DNA of 64,000 bases from positions 62,001 through 126,000 of the forward strand of contig CAMAVS010000005.1 in the NCBI GenBank assembly GCA_945861665.1, given 5' to 3'. This stretch comes from Chitinophaga pinensis (GTDB taxonomy: Bacteria > Bacteroidota > Bacteroidia > UBA4408). A model generated the notes under the pieces. The model was not told where the DNA came from, ran no database searches, and saw only the letters and a program-made list of their open reading frames with translations. Of this stretch, positions 35,404-45,167 are shown one piece after another. How positions within the stretch are numbered: position 1 is the stretch's first letter; every line of letters begins with the position of its first letter. Made by a program: the position numbers and the translations under genes.

Positions 35404-38400
35404 TTACCTAATAAGAGTAACGTGACCAATAAATTCACTTTTTTGAGTGCTTGTAACATTGTCTTTATTATTGTATGTTACTTTTATTTTATATACATAA
35501 ACATCTTGTTGCGATATGTCTGTGTCATTATTTCCGGTTCCATCCCATCCTTTATTCAAGTCATTAGACCTGAATATTAAATCTCCCCAACGATTAAATA
35601 TTGTCATATCGAAAGATAAAATAAATTGTCCCTTAGGCATAAAAACATCATTTGTTCCATCACCGTTTGGTGTAAAAGCATTCGGAATAAATAAAGTGTA
35701 CTCCGGACCAACTATCAAACAATGGGTAATATCATTTGTACAACCCTCTATTGAAATGGCCGTTAATTTTACACAGTATAATCCGGTATCACTGTATGCA
35801 TGTCGAGGGTTAATATCTGTAGAATTATTAGCATCATTTTTATCACCAAAATCCCATATATAACTTGCTCCACCAACAGACTTGTTAAAGAAGCTTATAA
35901 CAGGATTTAAAACGGTAGTTGTTGTTGGCGTAAAACCAAATTCAGCAACTGGGTTGGAATAAACAGTAATCATTGCAGTAGTCATTGCAGATGACAGGCA
36001 ACCTAAATTTGAAATAGTACCTAGTGTTACAGAATACACCCCCGGTGAAGCGTAGCAGTGAGAAGGATTTCGTTGAGAACTTAGTGCTGTTCCATCACCA
36101 AAATTCCAAGTCCAACCTACTATGGTTCCAGTAGCAATCGAAGAAGCATCCGTAAAATCAACGCATAAAGGCTCACAGCCATTTGCAATATTAGTACTCA
36201 TTGCAACAATAGTTAAAGGATTAACAGTTATTAAAACAGAATCAACCACTACAGGGGTTCCGCAATTATCACTTGCTGTAACATAATATGTTGTGGTGGT
36301 GGTGGGAGTAACATTTATTGATTGGAAATTGCTTGAACCATTTGGCGCCCAAGTCCAACTATATGCATAAGGACCACCATTACCACCCGTTGCAACAGCA
36401 TTAATAGTTGCAGTAAATCCAGGGCAAACAGAATCGTCTTTTGAAGCGATAACTGAAAGTGCAGGGTATACAGTAATTGTAACATTTTGAGGAGCAGAAA
36501 CACAATTATTTGCATCTGTTACAGTTACTGTATATACAGTAGTTAAAATGGGAGAAACAATTGGGCCTAATGGAGTCCAATTATATGTGTATGGCGGTGT
36601 TCCTCCGGCACCATTTGCGGTTAAAGTAACAGATTGACCTATACAAATTGTCGTTCCGATTTGTGGCGTTACTGTAAGTAGAGATGGTTCACTAATATTG
36701 ACAGTTGTGGTAGAAGTACATCCAACTAAATCCGTAACCAAAATTGAATAATTGCCGGCACATAAATTAGTAAGTGTTGCTGTATTTCCTACGTTAGGTA
36801 TCCAAGTATACGTAAATGGAGCTGTTCCACCTACATTATCAATTGTAGCTTGTCCATCGCAACTACCAAAGCAAGTTGCATTTATAGATGATTGCACAGA
36901 GGCTATCACTCCTGGATTAAATCCAACTACGATGGTTGCATTAACAGCACAATTATTTGCATCTGTAACGGTAACGGTATGATTACCTGCAACAAGATTT
37001 GTAGCTGTTTGTGTGGTTTGTCCACTAGGTTGCCAAATAAAAGTATATCCCGGGGTTCCACCTGTAATGTTTGTTACAGAGGCAGTTCCATCTGGTAAAC
37101 CGCAGTTTGAATTTACAGATGTGGTTTGAATTGCCAAAACAGGCGGCTCAGTAATTATAAAATTTGAAGATATGGTACACCCAACTATATCGGTTACTGT
37201 ACAAGAATAAACCCCGGCACAAACGTTCGAGATAGCTGGATTTGTAGAACCATTGCTCCACAAGTACGAATAGGGCAAAAGGCCACCATTGACAACCACA
37301 CTAGCCTGACCAATACAAACTGCATTACATAATAAGTTTGTTTGTGATGTTTGTATTGTTAATAGCGTTGGTTCAGAAACAGCAACTATTTGAGTAACAA
37401 AACATCCATTTGCATCTGTTACAATACAGGTATAATTACCGGCTGACAAATTATTAACAGTAGCAGTATTGCCAACATTCGGATTCCATAAATAAGTATA
37501 TGGTGCAGTTCCGCCAGTAACATTGGATACAGTAATCGATCCATCATTTGCTCCATAACAAGAAACATCTATAATTATTGAATTAGCAGTCATAGCAGGA
37601 GGTTCCGTAATTGTAATACTAGAAGTAGCAGTACAACCATGAGTATCCATAATATTGCAGACATATGTACCTGCAGTCATTCCGGTTTGTGTTGGCATAG
37701 GACTTCCATTATACACCCATGTGAAGATATAGCCTGGAGAGCCTCCTACAGCAGTAGCTGTAGCACCTGCAGTGTCACCATTACATAAAATAGTACTTGT
37801 TTGTGAAATACTACAAGTTAATAAAGGCGGTTCTGTAATAATAATTGTATCACAACTACCTTGGTTATTAACATCTGTACAAATTACCGAATAGGTTCCA
37901 GGACAAAGGTTTGACTGAGCCGCGGTTGTTGGCCCATTGCTCCATTGGTATGTAAATGGAGGTGTTCCTGCATTTGGAGTAGCCAAAACAGTCCCGTCAC
38001 ACATTCCAAAACAAGTTACATCTGTTCCTGAAACTGTTACACCAGCAGGAATAATTGGCTGAATATTATCGACCAATAATGTATGATATCCATTACAACC
38101 TGGAATGTAATAAGGGCTAATGGTTATGTAGCACCAGTTACCTGTTGCCGTAAATGAAACACTATACGTTTGCCAAACGTTACCATTTATTACCCCTGAT
38201 TGCCATAAAACTTGCTGATTACCACACAAAGAATTCCCTCCTTTAATCTCACAACTTGCAAAACAACCATTTGTATAACCGGGATAATCTCCTGCAGCAA
38301 GATCAAATGTTAATATATAAGTTGTTCCTGCAACCATACAACCACTCAATTGTTGAGTAACTCCTTCATTATATCCAGCATTGCAGAGCATACCTTCATA

Positions 38401-38637
38401 ATGTAATCCGTTTGATGCCGGAAGCAAACATCCCCAATTGCCTGGTTGTTCATCAGGACTACCATAACAAGCTCCCCAAGGTGGAGGAGCGATGTGGGGT
38501 TGTGGTTGCCCACCATTTAACTCAAAACTTGGATTCGAAATTAGAAGTTGAACACCTCCACCTTGCCCTACACCACACTGTGCAAATATATTTAACGATA
38601 GAAAAGATAAGGCTATGATTGATAATGTTTTTTTCAT
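35404..38637 (-). CDS. Giant secreted SprB-repeat protein with type B T9SS tail
   Basis: Adhesin-like protein of 1077 residues. The signal peptide ends near NIFAQ (residue 19). The N-terminal domain (about 20-195: LLISNPSFELNGGQPQPHIA, TYILTFDLAAGDYPGY, YHTLLVDNIQPI) looks like a carbohydrate-binding jelly roll. About six SprB repeats follow (DVTCFGMCDGTVLATPNAGT, GGTAPYTYLWNPNVGNTATV, each ending AGxYxxxVTDxxGC), then two Ig-like units, two PKD domains (GWTWNFGDGTALSSQRNPSH; YIWDFGDKNDANNSTDINPR) and the CHU_C tail (LFIPNAFTPNGDGTNDVFMP, FNRWGDLIFRS). SprB of Flavobacterium johnsoniae is a mobile gliding adhesin with the same repeat type; this protein is far shorter. It is a single gene with its own terminator. 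Confidence 0.88.
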   Translation of the reverse strand: MKKTLSIIALSFLSLNIFAQCGVGQGGGVQLLISNPSFELNGGQPQPHIAPPPWGACYGSPDEQPGNWGCLLPASNGLHYEGMLCNAGYNEGVTQQLSGCMVAGTTYILTFDLAAGDYPGYTNGCFASCEIKGGNSLCGNQQVLWQSGVINGNVWQTYSVSFTATGNWCYITISPYYIPGCNGYHTLLVDNIQPIIPAGVTVSGTDVTCFGMCDGTVLATPNAGTPPFTYQWSNGPTTAAQSNLCPGTYSVICTDVNNQGSCDTIIITEPPLLTCSISQTSTILCNGDTAGATATAVGGSPGYIFTWVYNGSPMPTQTGMTAGTYVCNIMDTHGCTATSSITITEPPAMTANSIIIDVSCYGANDGSITVSNVTGGTAPYTYLWNPNVGNTATVNNLSAGNYTCIVTDANGCFVTQIVAVSEPTLLTIQTSQTNLLCNAVCIGQASVVVNGGLLPYSYLWSNGSTNPAISNVCAGVYSCTVTDIVGCTISSNFIITEPPVLAIQTTSVNSNCGLPDGTASVTNITGGTPGYTFIWQPSGQTTQTATNLVAGNHTVTVTDANNCAVNATIVVGFNPGVIASVQSSINATCFGSCDGQATIDNVGGTAPFTYTWIPNVGNTATLTNLCAGNYSILVTDLVGCTSTTTVNISEPSLLTVTPQIGTTICIGQSVTLTANGAGGTPPYTYNWTPLGPIVSPILTTVYTVTVTDANNCVSAPQNVTITVYPALSVIASKDDSVCPGFTATINAVATGGNGGPYAYSWTWAPNGSSNFQSINVTPTTTTTYYVTASDNCGTPVVVDSVLITVNPLTIVAMSTNIANGCEPLCVDFTDASSIATGTIVGWTWNFGDGTALSSQRNPSHCYASPGVYSVTLGTISNLGCLSSAMTTAMITVYSNPVAEFGFTPTTTTVLNPVISFFNKSVGGASYIWDFGDKNDANNSTDINPRHAYSDTGLYCVKLTAISIEGCTNDITHCLIVGPEYTLFIPNAFTPNGDGTNDVFMPKGQFILSFDMTIFNRWGDLIFRSNDLNKGWDGTGNNDTDISQQDVYVYKIKVTYNNKDNVTSTQKSEFIGHVTLIR

Positions 38638-38785
38638 CGGAAGACGAATTTAAATTATCGTAAATATATAATTTTTTGGGATAAATTGAATTTACTGAAC
38701 AATAAAATATTGCTATTAAGTTATCTTTGTTCCACTTTATTTATCCTGCGGCATTAAAAAATGAAGATAAATAGATTCGATTGAT

Positions 38786-39544
38786 TTAAATCGATCGATA
38801 TGCTGACGATTTAATCCATCCCTCGTTAGTATTCTGCAGTTTAATGCGAGAATAATTGCCGTTTCTTTCCAAAACAGTAAATGTAGTTCCTAAATGTATC
38901 TCAAACAAACTTGTTGCCTTTTCATTAGGCGCACTGTTCACCTGTACTAATTCGAGAAATAATACACCGGTGTTAGATGATTGTTGCGTTGTATAATTTT
39001 TACTCGCAAAGAAAAAAGATGAAAAGGCAATTAAAAAGAATAAAATAGTGAGGGTAAACAATAATTTCTTTCGTCCGATTGTTTTTGCCAACATATACAG
39101 TACTATCAATGAACAGGAAACGAAAAAAGAAAAAATCGACTGTACAGCCCATTTATCGGCACTTTTGGTAAGTATAAATGTATTTACCCACCTAAATAAA
39201 ACGAACTCATCGTGTTGTTCTATTTTGTCTTTTATTTTTAGGTTAGCTATTTTTAAATTCACTATCACATCCTCATCAAAAGGAGCTAATTTTTTTGCCT
39301 TCTCATAATACAATATAGCGGCTGCAATGCTATCTGATTTATAATAAGCATTTGCCAAATTAAAGTATAATTCGGATGACTCATAACCTGAATTAAGAAT
39401 GGCCTTATAAGAAACAATTGCCTTTTCGAAATGATTTTCCTTATACAAGTTATTTGCCTTGCCAAACTCCGCTTCATTACTTTCATTTGCATACAAAATT
39501 GTAAATCGGCAAAGCAAAATAAATATGTAAAACATTTTTTTCAT
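38786..39544 (-). CDS. batE: BatE: TPR and SH3-domain membrane protein
   Basis: Last gene of the Bat operon, 252 residues. A signal peptide (MKKMFYIFILLCRFTILYAN) is followed by two TPR units (FGKANNLYKENHFEKAIVSY, ELYFNLANAYYKSDSIAAAI), two TM helices (about 133-150 and 160-178) and a C-terminal bacterial SH3 domain (GTTFTVLERNGNYSRIKLQN TNEGWI). This TPR-TM-TM-SH3 order is that of Bacteroidota BatE. The role within the Bat complex is unknown; mutants in the operon affect oxygen tolerance or virulence in some species. Confidence 0.88.
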   Translation of the reverse strand: MKKMFYIFILLCRFTILYANESNEAEFGKANNLYKENHFEKAIVSYKAILNSGYESSELYFNLANAYYKSDSIAAAILYYEKAKKLAPFDEDVIVNLKIANLKIKDKIEQHDEFVLFRWVNTFILTKSADKWAVQSIFSFFVSCSLIVLYMLAKTIGRKKLLFTLTILFFLIAFSSFFFASKNYTTQQSSNTGVLFLELVQVNSAPNEKATSLFEIHLGTTFTVLERNGNYSRIKLQNTNEGWIKSSAYRSI

Positions 39545-39557
39545 CCTTATACTATTT

Positions 39558-41393
39558 TTATGAACGAAGAGTTTCCTCTATTTCACTTATAATATGTATT
39601 GATTTGTCGTAATCTGATTTCATTCCCAACACTTCTTTAACAGATGAGTATCTTGCAAATTCGCAGGTTGAAAGTATTTCGTGCAATTGTTTTAATGTAT
39701 TTTCATTTGCTCCATTTTTTCGCAGATTATCAACGATTAAATCCTTGGAAAGGTCCATGCCATTTATATTAAGCTTATCGCTCAAATATCCATACAATGC
39801 TTTATATAGCTCTTCATAAAACGGATCGTACAAATTTTTTACCAAATACGAATTTGCCATTTGAAGTCTTTTTTGAGCCAATTTTGTGGCTTTTTTACTT
39901 CTCATTAAAACAACATCACTATTCTCTTTTTCTAACTTCTTCTTTAACAAAAGAAATACTACTAATCCTATGAATGGCAAAATCAACAATAGATAAAACA
40001 AATATGAATCGAAAAAAAACAGCCCTATTCTGTTTAGTTCCGTTTTTGATTTTATATAACGAATGTCAGAACCCAACATTTTTACATCTTCTTTAATAAT
40101 ATTGCTATTGTTTGATGCGGTAGCCTTTTCACCTTCACCTTGCTCGACCTCTATAGGTATTTCGGCACTCTTAAGTGTGATATATTCCTTTTTTTGCGGA
40201 TCAAAATAACTAAAATTTAGTGCCGGTATTTGTAAATTACCAGCGACTCTTGGAATGAGTAAATAATCGTATGTACGACTACCTGAAATACCTGTATTGC
40301 TAACTGAAAGTTTATCATTCATTTTGGGATCGAAAGATTCGAATTCTTTTGGCAAATCGAGTTTAATGGATTCAATAAATTTTATATTCCCCTTGCCTGA
40401 AAGTGTCAGCAAATAATTTACGCCATCATTCGCTTTAAGTTTGCTCTTGTTCACTTTTGTCTCAATAGAAAACTCTCCAACTGCTCCACTAAAACCATCG
40501 GGTTTTCCCTCTTCTGGCAATGGAACAACCTCAATCTGCAATGTTCTGCTTTTTATAGAAACTTTAGAGTCGCGATATCCTCCACCAAAAAACTGATCGA
40601 AAAAATTATTTGATTTAACAGACATCCTAATTACACAATCCATTTCCATAGCATCAATATCCAATGTTCCTGAACGTTGAGGAATCAAAATTGCTTTTTT
40701 AATTTCGGCAACTTGGTATTGAATACCATCTATTACTTCAGGATGTAATGTAGCTTGTTTATTGGGAGAGAAAACATCCTCACTCCAAAAGCCATTAAAT
40801 ACAGGAGCTTTTGTTAAACCGTTATCAACAATAGACACCCTTGTATAAACCTTATACGTCACCACCAATTGTTCTCCAACATATACTTTCGATTTATCGA
40901 TTGAAGCTTTTATGAATAAATTATTCCCAAGTTCTTCTGTACCTGCTTTTTGCTGTTGCGATTGCTTTTGTTGGTTTCCACTATTCTGTTGTTGTTGAGC
41001 ATTATTCGATCCTCCTTTTCCCACGTTAATCGTTAAGGCTTTCGACTCTATTTTTTTTCCATTAACAGTTATTGAAGCAGGAATGATTGTATACGTTCCT
41101 TCTTTACGAGGGGCCAATATAAATGAATATGAAACAGACTGCGACATTGCCCCATTTATAATTTGCATACTGGTAGATTGATTGGGACCGGAATACAGAT
41201 CAAAATCATTGAAAGAAGGGTGACGGAAACCGTTTCCGGATGTATTCAAGGAATAGGTAATTTGAAACTGTTCGCCAACTGCTAGCTTGGTTTTATTTGC
41301 AGAAACAGTAAGCTCTTGAGCAAATACTGAATTAAAAAACAAAAGCAAAGTAAATGGTAAAAACAAAAACAAAAGAACAAGCCTTTGCCTCAT
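39558..41393 (-). CDS. batD: BatD: multi-beta-domain periplasmic protein with membrane anchor
   Basis: I set the start at ATG 41391-41393 (MRQRLVLLFLFLPFTLLLFF), giving 611 residues; the frame runs 30 codons further upstream, but the signal peptide begins here. The mature part starts QELTVSANKTKLAVGEQFQI, the BatD hallmark, and contains several Ig-like domains (FIKASIDKSKVYVGEQLVVT; EFSIETKVNKSKLKANDGVN). A TM helix near 480-500 (LFYLLLILPFIGLVVFLLL) is followed by a cytoplasmic helical region. A Gln-rich linker (QQQQNSGNQQKQSQQQK) sits near 135-150. The gene overlaps or abuts batC upstream and is 13 bp before batE. Confidence 0.92.
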   Translation of the reverse strand: MRQRLVLLFLFLPFTLLLFFNSVFAQELTVSANKTKLAVGEQFQITYSLNTSGNGFRHPSFNDFDLYSGPNQSTSMQIINGAMSQSVSYSFILAPRKEGTYTIIPASITVNGKKIESKALTINVGKGGSNNAQQQQNSGNQQKQSQQQKAGTEELGNNLFIKASIDKSKVYVGEQLVVTYKVYTRVSIVDNGLTKAPVFNGFWSEDVFSPNKQATLHPEVIDGIQYQVAEIKKAILIPQRSGTLDIDAMEMDCVIRMSVKSNNFFDQFFGGGYRDSKVSIKSRTLQIEVVPLPEEGKPDGFSGAVGEFSIETKVNKSKLKANDGVNYLLTLSGKGNIKFIESIKLDLPKEFESFDPKMNDKLSVSNTGISGSRTYDYLLIPRVAGNLQIPALNFSYFDPQKKEYITLKSAEIPIEVEQGEGEKATASNNSNIIKEDVKMLGSDIRYIKSKTELNRIGLFFFDSYLFYLLLILPFIGLVVFLLLKKKLEKENSDVVLMRSKKATKLAQKRLQMANSYLVKNLYDPFYEELYKALYGYLSDKLNINGMDLSKDLIVDNLRKNGANENTLKQLHEILSTCEFARYSSVKEVLGMKSDYDKSIHIISEIEETLRS

Positions 41394-41442
41394 TTTTACC
41401 TTATAATATAACGTGTCTTTTATCATTAAAATCTCAAAATAA

Positions 41443-42168
41443 TTACCAATCCTTTTCAATATTAATATTTTCCTCTTTTCCAACTCTCTTTTTTAGCTTT
41501 TCCTGAACATTCTTTTCTTGATTATTCAATGCTTCAAGCAGTCGCATTGCCTCTTCCTTCGTCATCTTATTCTTAGCCTGGGATTCCTTTTTCTGTTCGT
41601 CCTTCTTATCCTTTCCATCCTTATTTTTATCGTCTTCTTTATCTTTTTTCTTGTCCTTATTATCTTTCTCGTCTTTATCCTTCTGGTCTTTTTTCTTATC
41701 GTCTTTTTTATATTTTTCCTTTTTTTGTTTCTGCTGCTGCTGTTGTAATTTTTTTTGTGCGTAAGCTAAGTTGTATTTTGTTGCTTCATCTGTTGGTGAA
41801 TTTTTTAATGCATTACAATAAGCTTGCACACTCTCTTCGTATTTTTTGGATTGCAAAAGCGAATTGCCTAAATTATGATAGGCGTCTGCTAACTTTTTTT
41901 TATCCTTTGTTTGTTGCGTAATTTGCTTAAACTGATTGGCAGACTCATCAAATTTCTTTTGTTTGTACAAGGCATCTGCAATATTAAAAGCAGCCTCATT
42001 TGAAGCACTGTTTTTTTGTAGTGATTCTCGGTATAACTTCTCGGCATCTTTGTACTTTCCCTTATTATACGAATCATTCCCATTGCGTATATACTTCTTA
42101 TCCTCCTGCGATTTTACAGGAAATACAAAAGCAAATAGCAATACAAAAAGAAAAAAATATTTATACAT
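41443..42168 (-). CDS. batC: BatC: TPR protein with charged tail
   Basis: The start is ATG 42166-42168 (MYKYFFLFVLLFAFVFPVKS), 241 residues; the frame upstream begins only with TTG/GTG codons. After the signal peptide there are three TPRs (RNGNDSYNKGKYKDAEKLYR, AAFNIADALYKQKKFDESAN, AYHNLGNSLLQSKKYEESVQ), then a very Lys/Asp/Glu/Gln-rich stretch (about 140-205; runs of KKDQKDKDEKDNKDKKK) and an amphipathic end (MRLLEALNNQEKNVQEKLKK). It overlaps the end of batB by 8 bp, consistent with translational coupling. Confidence 0.9.
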   Translation of the reverse strand: MYKYFFLFVLLFAFVFPVKSQEDKKYIRNGNDSYNKGKYKDAEKLYRESLQKNSASNEAAFNIADALYKQKKFDESANQFKQITQQTKDKKKLADAYHNLGNSLLQSKKYEESVQAYCNALKNSPTDEATKYNLAYAQKKLQQQQQKQKKEKYKKDDKKKDQKDKDEKDNKDKKKDKEDDKNKDGKDKKDEQKKESQAKNKMTKEEAMRLLEALNNQEKNVQEKLKKRVGKEENINIEKDW

Positions 42169-43201
42169 AATTTTCACCAAACAAATTTAATTTATTCCAA
42201 AACTTACTTTTTCGATTATTCAATAGTAATTCTATTATTAAAAACAGCATTGCTGCGGCAATAAAATATTGAAACCTATCTTCATAGTCACTGTATATTT
42301 TATTGCCAAATTCTGTTTTTTGCATGGAGTTTATTTTGTCAAATATAGTATTCAGAGCATCCTGAGAATTGCTTGCACGAACATATACTCCTTTACCTGC
42401 AGAAGCAACATCTTGAAGCAATTGTTCATTAATTTTTGTTATAACTGTATTGTTCTCTTTATCTTTCCTATACCCATTTGATTTACCATTTAAAAACAAA
42501 GGAATTGGTGAACCGCTCTCTGACCCCATGCCAATTGTATGAACGGTGATTTTTTTCTCGGCAGCAAATTCTGCCATTTTAATAGCGTCATCTTCGTGAT
42601 TCTCTCCATCTGTTATTACAATTATCGACTTTGCCGTTTTGCTGTTTTTATCAAAAGAATTCATTGACAATTCTATGGCAAAACCTATAGCAGTTCCTTG
42701 TGTAGGAATAATGTCTGTATCAATTGAATTTAAAAACAGTTTTGCAGCAGCATAATCGGATGTTACAGGCAGCTGAACATAAGCTTGACCTGCAAAAACC
42801 ACAATTCCAATTCTGTCATCTTTCAAATTATCTACGAGCTTTGATATAGCTTGCTTCGCTTTTTCTAATCGATTGGGATATAAATCCTCTGCCTTCATAC
42901 TATTCGATACATCTAAGGCAATGATAATATCAACTCCTTCCCTTTTTATTTCTTCCAACTTAGACCCTATTTGAGGATTAGCAATTCCAACTGTTAAAAA
43001 AAGAATTGCAAAACACATTAATAGCATTTTTATGACTGGTTTAGTTTTAGAGTCATCGGGAATAATGAAGGAAACTAAATTGGTATCCAAAAAACTTAAC
43101 AAGGCCTTTTTTCTCCATCTTCTCACTAATATGTATATAACTATCAGCAGCGGAATGGCTAAAAGACCGTATAAATAATCTATATTTTCAAATCTAAACA
43201 T
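42161..43201 (-). CDS. batB: BatB: von Willebrand A domain membrane protein
   Basis: Inner-membrane protein of 346 residues. Two N-terminal TM helices (about 10-27, 57-75), then a VWA domain with complete MIDAS: DVSNS (IIALDVSNSMKAEDL), the Thr motif in IPTQGTAIGFAIELSMNSF, and the Asp motif in IIVITDGENHEDDA. One C-terminal TM helix (YFIAAAMLFLIIELLL). The domain binds a metal ion and probably protein partners in the periplasm. It shares the start/stop overlap with batA (1 bp) and batC (8 bp). Confidence 0.94.
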   Translation of the reverse strand: MFRFENIDYLYGLLAIPLLIVIYILVRRWRKKALLSFLDTNLVSFIIPDDSKTKPVIKMLLMCFAILFLTVGIANPQIGSKLEEIKREGVDIIIALDVSNSMKAEDLYPNRLEKAKQAISKLVDNLKDDRIGIVVFAGQAYVQLPVTSDYAAAKLFLNSIDTDIIPTQGTAIGFAIELSMNSFDKNSKTAKSIIVITDGENHEDDAIKMAEFAAEKKITVHTIGMGSESGSPIPLFLNGKSNGYRKDKENNTVITKINEQLLQDVASAGKGVYVRASNSQDALNTIFDKINSMQKTEFGNKIYSDYEDRFQYFIAAAMLFLIIELLLNNRKSKFWNKLNLFGENYV

Positions 43202-44205
43202 TAGGTCAAACTCTTAAAAAGTGTATTCTTCAATGCTAACTCCAATAGCAAACAAAAAGCTGCAGCAATTGCTAATGGCAAAAACAATTCTGATTTTTTA
43301 CTGTATTGCTTTTCTTCAATAATCGATTTTTCCAATTTATCGATTTCAAGATAAATATCCTTTAAATTTTCATTATTGGTTGCCCTAAAATATTTACCCT
43401 GCGTAATCTCAGCAATCTTTTTCATAATATTTTCATCGATATCACATTTAATGTAATCAAAGGCATATTGACCATTAGGGTAAATTCCGACAGGTGAATA
43501 GGCCATCCCTTTCGTTCCCACACCAATTGTATATACCCTTATTCCAAACGGCTTCGCTACATCGGCTGCGAGTTCAGGTGCAATGGAACCAGAATTATTT
43601 ACACCATCAGTAAGCAAAATTATTACCTTACTTTTTGCTTTACTGTCTTTCAATCTATTTACTGCTGTTGCTAAGCCTAAACCTATTGCAGTACCATCAT
43701 TTACCATTCCTGTTTTTATCGAAACAAATAAGTTTTTTAGTACTGCGTGATCAGTGGTAAGTGGACATTGAGTAAAACTCTCTCCACTGAAAATAACTAA
43801 ACCTATTCTATCATTGGGTCTACTATCAATAAAATTCATTGCCAACTCTTTGGATGCATCTAAACGATTAGGTTTGAAATCACGTGCAAGCATACTTGCC
43901 GAAATATCTTGAGCAATAACAATATCAATGCCTTCTGTTGTAATATCCTGCCAACTTTTTTTAGATTGAGGCCTTGCCATTGCAACTATCAAAAATGATA
44001 ATACCAATAAACGCAATACAAAAACACTGTGCCTAAAATATACTTTCAATGGAGTCTTTGTTGTTTGAAAATTTACAATAGATGAAATTTTCACAGAAGG
44101 ATTCAACTTATTGTTTCGAAAAATGTACCATACAATGAGCAGTTTAATTATAATAAATCCATAAAAAAAATGGGGGTATGCAAATGTTATATCTTGGACT
44201 GTCAT
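43201..44205 (-). CDS. batA: BatA: von Willebrand A domain membrane protein
   Basis: A 334-residue paralogue of BatB with the same TM-TM-VWA-TM layout. The MIDAS residues are DISAS (IVIAQDISASMLARDF), the Thr in VNDGTAIGLGLATAVNRL and the Asp in IILLTDGVNNSGSI. The aromatic-rich N-terminus (FAYPHFFYGFIIIKLLIVW) is the first TM helix. BatA and BatB form a complex in Leptospira and Bacteroides. The start overlaps the upstream DUF4381-like gene by 4 bp (ATGA-type junction). Confidence 0.94.
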   Translation of the reverse strand: MTVQDITFAYPHFFYGFIIIKLLIVWYIFRNNKLNPSVKISSIVNFQTTKTPLKVYFRHSVFVLRLLVLSFLIVAMARPQSKKSWQDITTEGIDIVIAQDISASMLARDFKPNRLDASKELAMNFIDSRPNDRIGLVIFSGESFTQCPLTTDHAVLKNLFVSIKTGMVNDGTAIGLGLATAVNRLKDSKAKSKVIILLTDGVNNSGSIAPELAADVAKPFGIRVYTIGVGTKGMAYSPVGIYPNGQYAFDYIKCDIDENIMKKIAEITQGKYFRATNNENLKDIYLEIDKLEKSIIEEKQYSKKSELFLPLAIAAAFCLLLELALKNTLFKSLT

Positions 44206-45167
44206 AGCTTGCCGTCTTTTTCTTTATCTGTATTCAAAATCAAGATAGTTCCATTAATAAAATCAATTGCATTTTGAATACTCATTTCATTTTCATTGCC
44301 AAGTGGATTTTCTTTTGCAAACTTGACCATATCTGAAAGTGTAAGCAATTGCCTCAATTTCTTTTTTAATTCATCATCCAATGAAACACTTCTAAAATTT
44401 TGCAATGTTTCGTAGGTAGTTTGCTCGGGTGCATTTATTCCAAAACGTTTCTCAATGTAAGTTCTCACGGTATCCGACAAACGGATGTGAAACAGCTTAT
44501 ACTTACCTTCTTGCCACAATTTTTCATCACGTAATTTCTGCAGTTCTTCTAATGCAGTTATATGTGCAGGAATTATTACTTCTACTTTTTCTTCCACTAC
44601 GAGTGGTTTTTTCTTCCTGTTTTTTATAAAATAGTAAAGTATAATAGATAATAAAATCAACGAAATGGCTGCGATTATTATTTTGTCTAATATCTCATAA
44701 ATTGACCAGGGTGAATCGTACGGCTGTTTAATATCCTTTATTACCTTATTTGTATCTACAGCAAGGGTTAGTACAGATAACAATAACGCATCTGTTAATA
44801 TAGTATCACTATTAATAACAACCGACAAAGGGGGAATGACATAATAACCGGAATCAAACGATGTAATGGTATAATAGCAAGATAATATAACACTGTTTTT
44901 ATCAGGTAAAAAAACGGTGTCTATTTTAGATACACCCAACACCTCAATATGGCTAACAAGTGTGTCTTTAAAAGAAGGGAACGTAATTTTGTCTCCTTTA
45001 ATCCCTTTTGCTTCAACGGTTAACTTTTGTTGATCACCTATTGTAATAATAGCAGTATCCAACTTTACTCTCACTAAAGAATTTTGACCATTAACAACTA
45101 AAACATTACTCAAAAAAGAAATGATAATGGCTAAATTTTTAGCAAACTTAAATGCACTTAAATTCAT
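44202..45167 (-). CDS. Bat-operon membrane protein, BatD-N/DUF4381-like
   Basis: A 321-residue protein with signal peptide (cut near VVNGQ, residue 28), a periplasmic beta domain of about 120 residues (VRVKLDTAIITIGDQQKLTV, YYTITSFDSGYYVIPPLSVV), one TM helix (about 163-182, IIIAAISLILLSIILYYFI) and a cytoplasmic helical C-terminus (about 200-310; LEELQKLRDEKLWQEGKYKL FHIRL, YIEKRFGINAPEQTTYETLQ). The first half looks like one Ig module of BatD; the second half is like DUF4381 proteins found between DUF58 and VWA genes in proteobacteria. It overlaps batA by 4 bp and the DUF58 gene by 1 bp, so it is a genuine operon member. Confidence 0.8.
   Translation of the reverse strand: MNLSAFKFAKNLAIIISFLSNVLVVNGQNSLVRVKLDTAIITIGDQQKLTVEAKGIKGDKITFPSFKDTLVSHIEVLGVSKIDTVFLPDKNSVILSCYYTITSFDSGYYVIPPLSVVINSDTILTDALLLSVLTLAVDTNKVIKDIKQPYDSPWSIYEILDKIIIAAISLILLSIILYYFIKNRKKKPLVVEEKVEVIIPAHITALEELQKLRDEKLWQEGKYKLFHIRLSDTVRTYIEKRFGINAPEQTTYETLQNFRSVSLDDELKKKLRQLLTLSDMVKFAKENPLGNENEMSIQNAIDFINGTILILNTDKEKDGKL

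Noticed and set aside
41518-41748. Plus-strand frame encoding an apparent multi-helix membrane protein
   Set aside because: It is the antisense of the Lys/Asp-rich tail of BatC, and such reversed codons give Leu/Phe/Ile runs.
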